Positions 7,464-15,765 of a DNA stretch of 29,128 nt are shown piece after piece. The stretch lies in NCBI GenBank assembly GCA_016716635.1, contig JADJVZ010000007.1, positions 1-29,128 on the forward strand. Reading direction: 5' to 3'. The stretch is from Micropruina sp. GTDB taxonomy: Bacteria; Actinomycetota; Actinomycetes; Propionibacteriales; Propionibacteriaceae. A program made the position numbers and the translations under genes. Numbering within the stretch: position 1 is the first letter of the stretch; the number at the start of each line of letters is the position of its first letter. The notes beneath the pieces were generated by a model. It had not been told where the DNA came from and searched no databases. It saw only the letters and a list, made by a program, of their open reading frames with translations.

Positions 7464-7736
7464 GTGTCCATGTCGGCACCTGACCATCTGCCCGCCGATA
7501 TGCGGGTGGTGTGGGATGAGCTAGCCGCTCAGTATGTGGCTGGCGGCCCCGACTTCGAGGCGTACTGCGGCCAGGTCGCACGCCTGCGTAGCGCCCAGCA
7601 TCGCATCGCGGATGAAGGTCTTGTAGTGGCTGACTCCAAAGGCCAGCCCGTCCCCCATCCGGCGCTTGACATCGAACGCAAAGCCCAAGCCGAGATACGC
7701 GCCTGGTCCGGGAAGCTGCGCCGCAAACCCCAGTAG
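7464..7736 (+). CDS. Terminase small subunit, P27-like
   Basis: GTG 7464 follows GGGG by a short spacing; ATG 7470 is an alternative in the same frame. The 90-residue product reads APDHLPADMRVVWDELAAQY, then YCGQVARLRSAQHRIADEG, VVADSKGQPVPHPALDIE and a helical end. The pattern of a mid-protein G-x-x-x-x-x-x-G-x-x-x-x-x-P segment followed by a final helix is that of P27-type small terminases. It is somewhat short for the family because the usual basic N-terminal tail is missing. It sits immediately before the large subunit, as expected, and would recognise the packaging site and present DNA to the motor. Confidence 0.7.
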   Translation: MSMSAPDHLPADMRVVWDELAAQYVAGGPDFEAYCGQVARLRSAQHRIADEGLVVADSKGQPVPHPALDIERKAQAEIRAWSGKLRRKPQ

Positions 7737-7760
7737 GCGCTTTCGAGGTGGTGAGCGCTC

Positions 7761-10193
7761 GTGCTGCCCCCTGATCCCCTCGAAGTCATGCTGCAGATGC
7801 TCACCGGCACCAACCGGTGGGGCACCCCCGGCCAACTAGCACACGCCCTCGATCCGCGCATCCGGCAAACCCCAGCGCTCGACCTGGTGGATCAAGCGGT
7901 CATGGAAACCCTCAACACCCCAGACGGGCGCCTGATCCTCTCCATGGCACCACAGGAGGGGAAGTCGCAGCGCGTCGGGATCGTCACCCCGATCTGGCAA
8001 CTGCTCAGGGATAAGAACACCCGGGTCGCGATTGGCTGCTACGGGCAGTCACTCGCGAACCGCAACGGACGCGCCATCCGCAACCTGATCATCACCCACC
8101 CCGAACTTGGGATCCGCATCGCCCCCGACAACGGCTCCGCCCACGAATGGCAGTTGGCCGGCGCTGATGGTGGCGTCCTGTCCGTCGGCCGCGGGGCTGG
8201 CATCAACGGCCGAGCCGTAGATTGTGTGCGCGGAGACATGCATATAGAATGTGAGCATGGACGACTCACCGCAGCAGACGCTTTCACCCGCGGAATCACG
8301 CGCATTCTGGCCTACGATCACGCTGACGGAAGAGCTGTCTGGCGCAACGTGGAGGCCGCTCGACGCATCGACGGCCGCCCAACTCTTGAAATCATCACGG
8401 AAGCCGGACGTGTACTCGTCTGCACACCCGATCATCGAGTCCATACGGGCCGTGGCTACGTGCCCGCCGGGGACCTCCGGCCCGGCGATACGCTCGTGGC
8501 GGTCATGGATGCTGGTCGAGTGCCGATGTGGGACCATCTATCCGCAGCAGCAAGCGGACCTACGGAAAGCGATCACCCGCAAGCAGGCTCTCTACTGCAC
8601 GCCCCGCTGCATGGCGACGACATTCGCGGCCGTGAATCGGACGAACTTCTGCGACTGCGGGGAACCCATTCCGCGAAGCAGGAAGGTGACTTGCTCCACG
8701 GTGTGCGAGCAGGCGCGCCGGGCGCGCACGCATCGGATGATCGCCTGCCCGCAGTGCGGGGTCATGTTCCGGCCCAAGTCCCACCGGACGCAGTTCTGCG
8801 GGAAGATGTGCGCCGATCTGGCGCACTCGCGTCGGATGATTGGCGCGGGCAACTCGCACTTCAAGACGGGCACGAGCTACGCCAAGTGGTTCCGGTCGAT
8901 GCGACCCATGATCTTGGAGCGGGACGGCGGGGTGTGCGTGGTCTGCCAGCAGGCACCGACGACCACCTACGTCCGCAATGGGGCAACGGCGACACGGTCA
9001 GGGCTGGTGATTCACCACATCAACGAACTGCCGTGGGACAACCGGGCAGAGAACCTGATCACGCTCTGCCACGACTGCCACATGACGCACCACAAGTCAC
9101 GGGTGACACCGTTCGGATGGTTCGGGAAAGCGGCGGAGAGCCGGTCGCGGTCTATGACTTCCAAGTGGAAGGCACGAGCAACTTCTTTGCTGAAGGCGTA
9201 CTCGTCCACAACTGCTTGATCATCGACGACCCGCTCAAGGACCGCACCGAGGCGGACTCTGAGACCATCCGGCAAACCTGTTGGGACTGGTGGACCGACG
9301 CCCTCTCGACCCGTCTCGGGCCCGGCGCACCGGTGATTCTCATCATGACCCGCTGGCATGAGGACGACCTTGCCGGGCGGCTGCTAGCCGCTGAGGACGG
9401 GCATTTGTGGCGTGTGGTGAACATCCCCGCCCAAGCTGAATCGGACGATGATCCGCTGGGCCGCAAGCCTGGCGAATGGTTGCAGTCGGCCCGCGGGAAC
9501 CGCCGCTGGGATGCGATCAAAACCCGTGTTGGCTCCCGAACATGGAACGCCCTCTATCAGGGCCGCCCGTCGCCTGCTGAGGGTGGCATGGTCAAACGTG
9601 ACTGGTGGCAGCGCTACCAGGTTCCGTTGTGGGAACAGCAAGGCGACGTCTGCCACATCACCTGCGACGAGCTCGTGATCTCGGCGGACCTGACGTTCAA
9701 AGGCACCGAGTCCTCGGACTTCGTGGCGATCGGGGTATGGGCCCGGCGTGGCACCGACGCCTACCTCGTTGACCAGGTCCGTGGGCGCATGGATTTCATA
9801 TCCACTCTGCGGGAGTTTGAACGGCTGGCGAAGAGATGGCCGCAAGCGACCCTCAAGTTGGTGGAGGACAAAGCCAACGGCCCGGCGCTCATCTCCATGC
9901 TGGCGAAACGGATCGTGGGAATCGTGCCCATCAACCCCACCCGGTCGAAAACGCAACGTCTTCTCGCCGTCGCGCCGCTGATCGAGTCCGGGCACGTGTA
10001 CCTGCCCACCAAGGAACTGTGCCCGTGGATCGATGACTACATCGAGGAACACGCCGCGTTCCCGAACGGTGCCCATGACGACCAGGTTGACGAAACCACG
10101 ATGGCCCTTGACCGGTTGCTGCTGCGTCCCTTCGACACTTCGATTCACACCCTCGGTGACGAGGACTGGGACGACTACCGCATCGGCTACTAG
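7761..10193 (+). CDS. terL: Terminase large subunit precursor containing an intein
   Basis: The start is GTG 7761; an in-frame stop at 7752 rules out an earlier one. The 810-residue precursor has Walker A (MAPQEGKSQ, about residues 62-70), then INGRAVD, then an intein (residues 155-484), then CLIIDDPLKD, the Walker B region. Spliced, the enzyme would be 480 residues, normal for the family. The C-terminal nuclease shows ISADLTFKGTESSDFVAIG, KLVEDKANGPALISML and GAHDDQVDETTMAL, the acidic residues of the RNase H-like fold. It packages and cuts phage DNA. Without splicing, the ATPase is split at its catalytic strand, so packaging should depend on intein removal. Confidence 0.93.
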   Translation: MLPPDPLEVMLQMLTGTNRWGTPGQLAHALDPRIRQTPALDLVDQAVMETLNTPDGRLILSMAPQEGKSQRVGIVTPIWQLLRDKNTRVAIGCYGQSLANRNGRAIRNLIITHPELGIRIAPDNGSAHEWQLAGADGGVLSVGRGAGINGRAVDCVRGDMHIECEHGRLTAADAFTRGITRILAYDHADGRAVWRNVEAARRIDGRPTLEIITEAGRVLVCTPDHRVHTGRGYVPAGDLRPGDTLVAVMDAGRVPMWDHLSAAASGPTESDHPQAGSLLHAPLHGDDIRGRESDELLRLRGTHSAKQEGDLLHGVRAGAPGAHASDDRLPAVRGHVPAQVPPDAVLREDVRRSGALASDDWRGQLALQDGHELRQVVPVDATHDLGAGRRGVRGLPAGTDDHLRPQWGNGDTVRAGDSPHQRTAVGQPGREPDHALPRLPHDAPQVTGDTVRMVRESGGEPVAVYDFQVEGTSNFFAEGVLVHNCLIIDDPLKDRTEADSETIRQTCWDWWTDALSTRLGPGAPVILIMTRWHEDDLAGRLLAAEDGHLWRVVNIPAQAESDDDPLGRKPGEWLQSARGNRRWDAIKTRVGSRTWNALYQGRPSPAEGGMVKRDWWQRYQVPLWEQQGDVCHITCDELVISADLTFKGTESSDFVAIGVWARRGTDAYLVDQVRGRMDFISTLREFERLAKRWPQATLKLVEDKANGPALISMLAKRIVGIVPINPTRSKTQRLLAVAPLIESGHVYLPTKELCPWIDDYIEEHAAFPNGAHDDQVDETTMALDRLLLRPFDTSIHTLGDEDWDDYRIGY
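8223..9212 (+). mobile_element. Intein in the large terminase, 330 aa
   Basis: Block A begins with Cys at 8223 (CVRGDMHIECEHGRL). Block B is GRVLVCTPDHRVHTGRG, with the TxxH motif, followed by AGDLRPGDTL. Block F is VAVYDFQVEGTSNFFAEG and block G is VLVHN, with the penultimate His and the terminal Asn at 9210-9212. The +1 extein residue is Cys (9213). All residues for class 1 splicing are therefore present. The 200 or so codons between block B and block F give no recognisable domain in the intein frame; an HNH endonuclease is encoded there in another frame. The insertion point is next to Walker B, a typical highly conserved intein site. Confidence 0.93.
8509..9219 (+). CDS. Zinc-finger HNH homing endonuclease nested out of frame in the intein
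   Basis: This 236-residue frame is offset by one from the terminase. It carries three Cys modules: C5/C7 with C30/C34; C48/C50 with C62/C66; and C80/C83 with C97/C101 (the last is CPQCG...CGKMC). A complete HNH follows: CVVC at about 143-146, IHHINELPWDNRAENLITLC at 168-187, then HDCHMTHHK. Third positions are almost all G or C across 8590-9100 in this frame, so it is the selected reading. ATG 8509 is the first start near the conserved part; no strong ribosome-binding site precedes it. The last 30 or so residues are a shadow of intein blocks F and G, and TGA 9217-9219 lies in the C-extein. It probably cuts an intein-free terL. A pair of base errors joining it in frame with the intein is the main alternative. 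Confidence 0.8.
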   Translation: MLVECRCGTIYPQQQADLRKAITRKQALYCTPRCMATTFAAVNRTNFCDCGEPIPRSRKVTCSTVCEQARRARTHRMIACPQCGVMFRPKSHRTQFCGKMCADLAHSRRMIGAGNSHFKTGTSYAKWFRSMRPMILERDGGVCVVCQQAPTTTYVRNGATATRSGLVIHHINELPWDNRAENLITLCHDCHMTHHKSRVTPFGWFGKAAESRSRSMTSKWKARATSLLKAYSSTTA

Positions 10194-10222
10194 CCGCCAC
10201 GACGCCGAGGGGGTGACCATCC

Positions 10223-11734
10223 TTGACCAGTGACGCCGCCGCACTATGGCAGCAGTTAGCCGCCGAGAAGGCCACCAACGAACTCCTCCGCGAATCCTTG
10301 GCCGACGTGCAACGGGTCATGGGCCGTGATGAAGCCGGCTGGGACATGGTCGGGCAACTCACGCTAGACGGACAGGGGTTTACCCCCCAGTTCCGCAAGC
10401 AGATGTACGACCGGGCCGTCATCGCATGCGCCGCAAACCCGATGATCAAACGGGGTGTGAACCTCCGCGGCGCCTACATTTGGGGCGACGGGGTCAGCAT
10501 CTCCGTCAGGGACGATCCCGGCACCGGACAAGACGTCAACGCTGTCGTGCAAGCGTTCCTGGACGACCCAATGAACCTGGCCACCTTCTCCGACACTGAG
10601 GCCCACCTCGAACATGAGCGTGCCTTGGCGTTGGGTGGTGAGCTCGCGATCTGCTTGCCGACCGACCCGCTGTCGGGGCAGGTTCGGGTGCGGATTTTGC
10701 CATCCCTGGAAATCACGGACATCGTCACAAACCCCGAGGACGCCGCGTCCGAGTGGCTGTACCTGCGGCAGTGGACCCAGCCTGGCTCAACCACGGTCCG
10801 GAAGGCGTACTACCCGGCGCTGTCCTACCGTCCCCAGACCCGGTACCGCAGCTACGGCGACGACCAAACTCCGATCATGTGGGATCAGCCGATGCGGTTT
10901 GTGCGCGTGAACATGGTTGGTCGGCGTGGTGTGGGTGACGTGTTCGCCGCCCTGCCCTGGGCCGACAGCTACAAGCAATTTTTGGAGGCGTGGAAGCAAC
11001 TCACCCTGTCGCTGGCCCGGTACGCCTACCAGGTGAAGCAGCGTGGTGACCGGGTCACTCAAACTGCCGTGGACATGGCCCGTACCAACCAAGACAACAC
11101 GTACGGCAAGGGCCTGATCAACGACCCCAACATGGTGATGGAGGCTGTGGGCAAGTCGGGTGCCACCATCGACTCTGATTCGGGGCGTCCGTTGGCTGCG
11201 ATGGCTGCCGCCGGCCTGGACATTCCGGTAACCACCCTGCTCGGTGACCCGGGTGTGACCGGTGCCCGTGCCGTCGCCTCCGACGTCACCGAATCATCGT
11301 GGGCTCTTTTCGACACCCGCCGCGACCTGTGGAAAGCGATCATCCGCGACGTGTGCTCCTATGTGATCGACGCGGCTGTGATCGCCCCCCTCGGCCCGTT
11401 GAAGGGCACCATCGTCCGGGATGGCGACTACCAAACCGCCCAACTCCCCGAAGGTGACGGCCGAACGGTCATCGTTGATTTCCCGGACCGGGACGACACC
11501 ATCCTGCTCGACAAGCTGAGGGCCATCCAGATCGCCGACCAGTCCGAGAAGATTCCGCCGCTGGTCATAGTCCGCGAATATCTGTCCGCCCTGCAAGTGG
11601 ATGACATCGACGAGATCCTGGAACTGATCACCGACGATCGTGGCGACTTTGTGCCCCTCGATCTGATCGACCAGAAGGTGCGGCAACGCTACGCCGATCA
11701 CGGCAAGGGTGACCCGAACGCTGAGGCTGCCTGA
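10223..11734 (+). CDS. Portal protein
   Basis: The start is TTG 10223, about 9 nt after GAGGGGG. The 503-residue product has the features of siphovirus portals: NPMIKRGVNLRGAYIWGDG, then RVRILPSLEITDIVTNPED, a long middle region, and PVTTLLGDPGVTGARAVASD, followed by a helical stem and clip. It forms the ring at the capsid vertex through which the terminase pumps DNA. The position directly after the large terminase and the TGATG overlap with the next gene (11734) agree with this. The C-terminus is acidic, as is usual. Confidence 0.85.
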   Translation: MTSDAAALWQQLAAEKATNELLRESLADVQRVMGRDEAGWDMVGQLTLDGQGFTPQFRKQMYDRAVIACAANPMIKRGVNLRGAYIWGDGVSISVRDDPGTGQDVNAVVQAFLDDPMNLATFSDTEAHLEHERALALGGELAICLPTDPLSGQVRVRILPSLEITDIVTNPEDAASEWLYLRQWTQPGSTTVRKAYYPALSYRPQTRYRSYGDDQTPIMWDQPMRFVRVNMVGRRGVGDVFAALPWADSYKQFLEAWKQLTLSLARYAYQVKQRGDRVTQTAVDMARTNQDNTYGKGLINDPNMVMEAVGKSGATIDSDSGRPLAAMAAAGLDIPVTTLLGDPGVTGARAVASDVTESSWALFDTRRDLWKAIIRDVCSYVIDAAVIAPLGPLKGTIVRDGDYQTAQLPEGDGRTVIVDFPDRDDTILLDKLRAIQIADQSEKIPPLVIVREYLSALQVDDIDEILELITDDRGDFVPLDLIDQKVRQRYADHGKGDPNAEAA

Positions 11735-12765
11735 TGGCCCTCACTGCCGCGACCGTCTTGGCTCAACGCAAGGTGCGGATCCAGATCGACCAGACCGTGG
11801 ATGCTGCGACCCGTGATCTGGTGCAAGCCTGGGGCCGGGCGTGGGATGAGATCGCTGACGAATGGTCGGCGGCGATCACCGAGTTGCTGGCCGCGGGCGA
11901 TGGGTCTTGGCCTTCTCGTGGTGCGATCCGCCGTGTGAAGCGGGCCGGACGTGCGTTGGAGATGACAGCCGCCAAGTTGGACGAGCTGTCGAAACTGGCC
12001 GGTGTTCGGATCTTGCGTGACGTGCCGTCGTTGATGGGTCTCGCCGAGGAATGGGAAAGGAAACTGGCAGTTTCGCAACTCGATCCCGGGTTGGCTGTTG
12101 ACTGGAATCGGATTGATCCGAAGGCCGCCGACGGCATCGTGAAGCGCACCACCGGTCAGGTGGAAGCCGTCACGAAACTGCTCCCCTTCGATCAGCAAGC
12201 GGTGATGAAGCAACTGCTCATCCGTGGTGTGATCGTCGGCGACAACCCGAAGACGGTCGCCGCGCAAATGCTGCGGCGCCTCGGTGGCGCATTCGACGGT
12301 GGCCGCTGGCGCGCCGAGAACATTGCCCGCACCGAAATGCTCGACGCCTACCGGCGGTCAGCCCTCGAATCTAGGCAGGCGAACGCGGACGTCCTCAAAG
12401 GGTGGATGTGGTCGTCGGACAAGTCCGCGCGCACATGCCCTGCCTGCCTGGCCATGGACGGCCAAACCTTCCCGACTGGCACCCCCGGCCCGAACGGGCA
12501 TCAGTCGTGCCGGTGCACCGCCATTCCGGTCACCCGGACGTGGGCTGAGCTTGGCATTGACGCCCCCGAACCTGTGTCCGTCTATCAGACGGGACGTGAC
12601 TGGTTCGACCAGCAACCCAAGGATGTCCAGGTCGAGATTCTGGGACCCGCCCGCTACCGCGAATGGGCCGCCGGACGGCTCACCTGGGATCAGATGATCC
12701 GGACCCGGCAGACCGACGGCTGGCGGGACTCGGTCGCGGTCGCGCCCCTTCGCCCCGCAGCCTGA
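11734..12765 (+). CDS. MuF-like head morphogenesis protein
   Basis: ATG 11734 shares one base with the portal stop (TGATG). The product is 343 residues. The N-terminal half is helical; the C-terminal half has the Mu gpF-like minor head domain, with WRAENIARTEMLDAYRRSAL and KGWMWSSDKSARTCPACLAM, then DGQTFP, GHQSCRCTAIPV and a W-rich end. The Cys/His residues fit a small metal site. The protein is packaged in the head in a few copies and helps assembly. Its last 86 nt overlap a minus-strand gene. Confidence 0.85.
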   Translation: MALTAATVLAQRKVRIQIDQTVDAATRDLVQAWGRAWDEIADEWSAAITELLAAGDGSWPSRGAIRRVKRAGRALEMTAAKLDELSKLAGVRILRDVPSLMGLAEEWERKLAVSQLDPGLAVDWNRIDPKAADGIVKRTTGQVEAVTKLLPFDQQAVMKQLLIRGVIVGDNPKTVAAQMLRRLGGAFDGGRWRAENIARTEMLDAYRRSALESRQANADVLKGWMWSSDKSARTCPACLAMDGQTFPTGTPGPNGHQSCRCTAIPVTRTWAELGIDAPEPVSVYQTGRDWFDQQPKDVQVEILGPARYREWAAGRLTWDQMIRTRQTDGWRDSVAVAPLRPAA

Positions 12766-12892
12766 ACTCTTGCGCCCCTCCGATCGGGGCATGCGCAGAC
12801 TCCGCACCACATCGGGTGCAAACCCACTCCTCGAACGTGCCATCGCTGCTCAACGTCATCGCTGACAGCCGCCACGCATGCTCGCAATCCAC
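12680..12892 (-). CDS. Small minus-strand zinc-ribbon protein, 70 aa
   Basis: This is read on the minus strand from GTG at 12892 to a stop at 12680, with AAGG 7 nt before the start. The product begins MDCEHAWRLSAMTLSSDG, then EEWVCTRCGAESAHAP. The C-E-H-x-W plus W-x-C-x-x-C-G pattern matches small zinc-binding proteins often found in actinophages. Its conserved half exactly fills the gap between the MuF-like gene and the protease gene, which otherwise has no content. The last 28 residues overlap the MuF gene and look like low-complexity shadow, so the true end may be earlier. It is the only minus-strand gene I support in this window. Confidence 0.6.
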   Translation of the reverse strand: MDCEHAWRLSAMTLSSDGTFEEWVCTRCGAESAHAPIGGAQEFRLRGEGARPRPSPASRRSAGSGSSDPR

Positions 12893-12920
12893 CCAGCCAC
12901 CTTACCGGGAGGGGAACCAC

Positions 12921-14115
12921 ATGGACCCGCTGAAGCTCCACGAAACATGGTCCGTCAGCGTCGCCGAGGCGATCGACGGCGCCACGTCGGGCAAGTTCCT
13001 GATCCGCATCATCAACGCCGGCCGGGGCTCATCCGCCATCTACCCTGCAGCCGCCCTGGAAGCTGCTGCCGCTGAAAAGATCTTCCCCGCCGGCACGCAC
13101 ATGTACATCGACCATGCGGGGCCGCAACGCCGCGGCCAGTTCGGTGAACGATCCATCCGCGACCTTGCCGCAACCCTGCTCGAGGATGCCGTGTGGAACC
13201 CTGACGCGGAAGCCTTGGAGGCACCCGCACATGTGTTCCCGCAGTTCGTGCCGGTGCTGACCGGGATGAAGGATGCGATCGGGGTTTCCATTGCGGCTTT
13301 CGCTGAGGCGACCCGCCCGACCCCGCCGGAGAAGCTGCCCACCGTCACCCGGTTCACAGGTGTGGAGTCGGTGGATTTCGTGGTGCGTGCCGGTCGTGGC
13401 GGGCAAATCCTGGCGATCCTCGAATCCGCTGGTGTCACCGAGGCGACCGCCCGGGACCGTCGGGATCAGTTGGACAAGGCCATCACCGACACGTACGCCG
13501 ATCCGGCGAACGACATCTGGGTTGGTGTCCGCGACTACGACGAAACCGCCCACCTGGTGTGGTTCTACGTCGCCGAACGGCTGTTCGAGCAGGGCTACAC
13601 CGTGGCCGCTGACGACAAGACGATCACCCTCACCGGCACACCCACCGAGGTCACTGCCACCACCACATACGTCCCCGTCCAGCAGGCCGGGGCAACCGAA
13701 GCAACCCAGGAGGAGGCCCACATGGCCACCATCGATGACGCGGAGCTCGAGCAGCTGCGCGTAACCGCCAACCGGGTGGCCACGCTGGAGTCTGATCTGG
13801 CCGCCGCCCAAGCCGACCGCGACAAGGCCAACGCCACCATCGCCGAAACGGCCCGCCGCGTCACCGTGACCGCCGCTGTGGTCAAGGCGTGCGAAGGCAA
13901 GCCCGCCCCGATGGTCGGTCGTGTGACCGCTGTCGTGCTGGCCGGCCCCGCCGACGCCAACCTTGACACCGCGATCACTGAGGCGGTCAAGGCCGAGGAG
14001 GACTACCTGAAGGGCCTCATGCCCCCAGGGTGCCCCGCTGGTCGGGTTCGGCCCGTCCACCCCCATCACCGAATCCGGCAAGTCCACGCGTCCCAAGACG
14101 CTGTGGGACAAGTGA
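12921..14115 (+). CDS. Capsid maturation protease/scaffold fusion (one frame break)
   Basis: ATG 12921 follows GGGAGGGGAACC. The N-terminal part, IRIINAGRGSSAIYPAAAL and MYIDHAGPQRRGQFGERS, is the type of phage prohead protease carrying an H/S pair. The region after residue about 270 (EEAHMATIDDAELEQLRVTA and the coiled coil that follows) is a scaffold. The C-run at 14022-14026 has one C too many; removing it restores GAPLVGFGPSTPITESGKST and a stop at 14113-14115. As written the frame runs on to 14120. A single protein with protease and scaffold is common: it shapes the procapsid and is then degraded. The break is probably an assembly error, since the gene is essential. Confidence 0.7.
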
Positions 14116-14134
14116 CGTAGGAGGTCACTGAACC

Positions 14135-14557
14135 ATGAGCACCAACGAAATCTACGCGGTCGGGCAGTCCATCTCCCGTCCCGTCCCTGCAGGCACCAAG
14201 TCCGGCGACCCGCTGCGCATCGGCTTCCACAACTGTGTGGCCGTCACCGACGCCGCCAAGACGGACGTTGCCGCGTTCAACACCGACGGCACCGTCAACA
14301 CCGCCTACAACCTTGGTGGCGGGAACAAGCACGGCAACGCCTCGACGAAGGCCGGCGGATCCCACCGTGTCAACGTCAAGGCCGCTGCGAAGCCCGCCTA
14401 CGGCGCTGGCGTCTACTGGGACCCTGCCGCAACCCCGAAGCTCACCGTCACCGCAGGATCCCTGTCCCTGTGGGGTGCGGTCGAGGACTCGGCGCCCACC
14501 GACAACGGGGACGGCTCCTGGTCGTGCGTTGTCACCATCACCCCCATCACGAAGTGA
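14135..14557 (+). CDS. Head decoration / capsid cement protein (DUF2190-like)
   Basis: ATG 14135 follows TAGGAGGTCACTGAACC. The 140-residue product is Gly, Thr and Ala-rich beta protein: GQSISRPVPAGTKSGDPLRI, CVAVTDAAKTD, and GAGVYWDPAATPKLTVTAG, then WGAVEDSA. This layout (safe-loading of glycine turns, the GxxVYWD motif) is typical of small capsid-stabilising proteins of the DUF2190 family. The position between scaffold and major capsid genes supports it. Confidence 0.75.
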   Translation: MSTNEIYAVGQSISRPVPAGTKSGDPLRIGFHNCVAVTDAAKTDVAAFNTDGTVNTAYNLGGGNKHGNASTKAGGSHRVNVKAAAKPAYGAGVYWDPAATPKLTVTAGSLSLWGAVEDSAPTDNGDGSWSCVVTITPITK

Positions 14558-14574
14558 CCTGAGGAGGCACGCAC

Positions 14575-15720
14575 ATGACCATCCTGACCCTCAACGAGTC
14601 GGCGGCCGAAACCGCGAACAGCGTCAACGAGTTCGCTGGCTTCGCATCCCCCCGACGGTGGAACGTCACCGAGTCCCAGATCGACCAGGCGAACGACTTC
14701 CTTGTTCGCATGAGCGAGAACCGGGTCACCCGGCAGCAAGTCGCGGAGGCGTTCTCCTCCTCGGACTTCACGATGGCCGCGTTTGCGGCGATCGACACGC
14801 GGCTGATGGCGGCCTACGCCGAACTGCCGTCCGTGTGGCGCCAGTACACCGACGTCATCCCGGTCTCCGACTTCCGTCCGGCCCGCCTGCTGGACAAGTG
14901 GTCGAAGATCCTCGGCCTGATGCTCGTCCCCGAGCTCACCGAGTACCAGAAGGCCGGCGGCAACGGCTTCGATCAGTGGTGGATCAACGTCGTGAAGTAT
15001 GGCCTGGTGGACGGGATCAGCTTCGAGGCGCAGATCAACAACGAGGCCATCGGCGAGATCCAGGACATGCCCGGGAAGCTGGCGCGTGCCGCTGGTGAAA
15101 CCGAGTCGATCAACGCCCTGTCGAACCTGCTGAAGGTCGACGCGGACACGAACCTGGCCTCGGACCTGAACACCGACTTCTTCAAGTCGGGCAACGAGAA
15201 CGCCCCGCTGGCGTTGCCGATGACCGCCGAGAACATCGACACGCTGATCGACAGCCTGATGGCGAAGAAGTCGAAGCGTGGACGGCTGCAGGCCGCACCC
15301 CCGCTGCAGATCGTTCACCCGCGGTCGCTGACCATGCAGGCGAACCGGATCAAGAACCTGCGGCAGATCGAGGTCACCAACGGGACGACCAAGAACACCT
15401 ACGACAACTACCTGAAGGTTGTTGATTTCGTGGAGGAGCCGATGCTGGACGTGATCAACACGCACACGAAGGCGGCCACGACTTGGTTCGTGCTTCCCAA
15501 GACGGGTCAGATCCGGCCGGCGTCGTTCGCGGCGTTCCTGCGCGGCTACGAGAAGCCGGATCTGCGGGTTCGGAACAACCAGGGCACCCGTGTGGGTGGC
15601 GGGGCGATCTCCCCGATGGAGGGTTCGTACGAGATCGACTCGATCGACTACCGCGCCCGTCACATCGTCGGACATCAGGTTGGCGATCCGACGTTCACGG
15701 CCGTCTCGTACGGCTCCTGA
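14575..15720 (+). CDS. Major capsid protein
   Basis: ATG 14575 follows GAGGAGGCACGCAC, the strongest kind of site in this window, as expected for an abundant protein. The 381-residue product includes FTMAAFAAIDTRLMAAYAEL, WRQYTDVIPVSDFRPARL, LVDGISFEAQINNEAIGE, RSLTMQANRIKNLRQIEV and a C-terminus YEIDSIDYRARHIVGHQVGD, which resembles the E-loop and A-domain layout of HK97-fold capsid proteins in the group with a long N-terminal helical region. It builds the icosahedral shell. It is preceded by the decoration gene and followed by connector genes. Confidence 0.85.
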   Translation: MTILTLNESAAETANSVNEFAGFASPRRWNVTESQIDQANDFLVRMSENRVTRQQVAEAFSSSDFTMAAFAAIDTRLMAAYAELPSVWRQYTDVIPVSDFRPARLLDKWSKILGLMLVPELTEYQKAGGNGFDQWWINVVKYGLVDGISFEAQINNEAIGEIQDMPGKLARAAGETESINALSNLLKVDADTNLASDLNTDFFKSGNENAPLALPMTAENIDTLIDSLMAKKSKRGRLQAAPPLQIVHPRSLTMQANRIKNLRQIEVTNGTTKNTYDNYLKVVDFVEEPMLDVINTHTKAATTWFVLPKTGQIRPASFAAFLRGYEKPDLRVRNNQGTRVGGGAISPMEGSYEIDSIDYRARHIVGHQVGDPTFTAVSYGS

Positions 15721-15765
15721 GCCGTCTGAGCCCAGACACAACTGAACACCTGATGGGGGGCCGCC

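Noticed and set aside
8251..8508. N-terminal extension of the HNH frame to ATG 8251
   Set aside because: These 86 codons overlap intein blocks A and B, show no zinc or other motif and look like shadow; the conserved part starts after 8509.
12774..12790. Short hairpin GCCCC/GGGGC after the MuF-like gene, as a terminator
   Set aside because: The stem is only 5 bp with no U-run and lies inside the minus-strand zinc gene, so coding is a better explanation.
13029..14111. 360-codon minus-strand open frame opposite protease/scaffold
   Set aside because: Gly/Val/Asp-rich shadow with no motif; the plus-strand protease/scaffold is well supported.
14413..15741. 442-codon minus-strand open frame opposite the capsid gene
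   Set aside because: Composition is that of an antisense shadow (Arg/Val/Gly/Leu/His-rich); the major capsid gene is certain.
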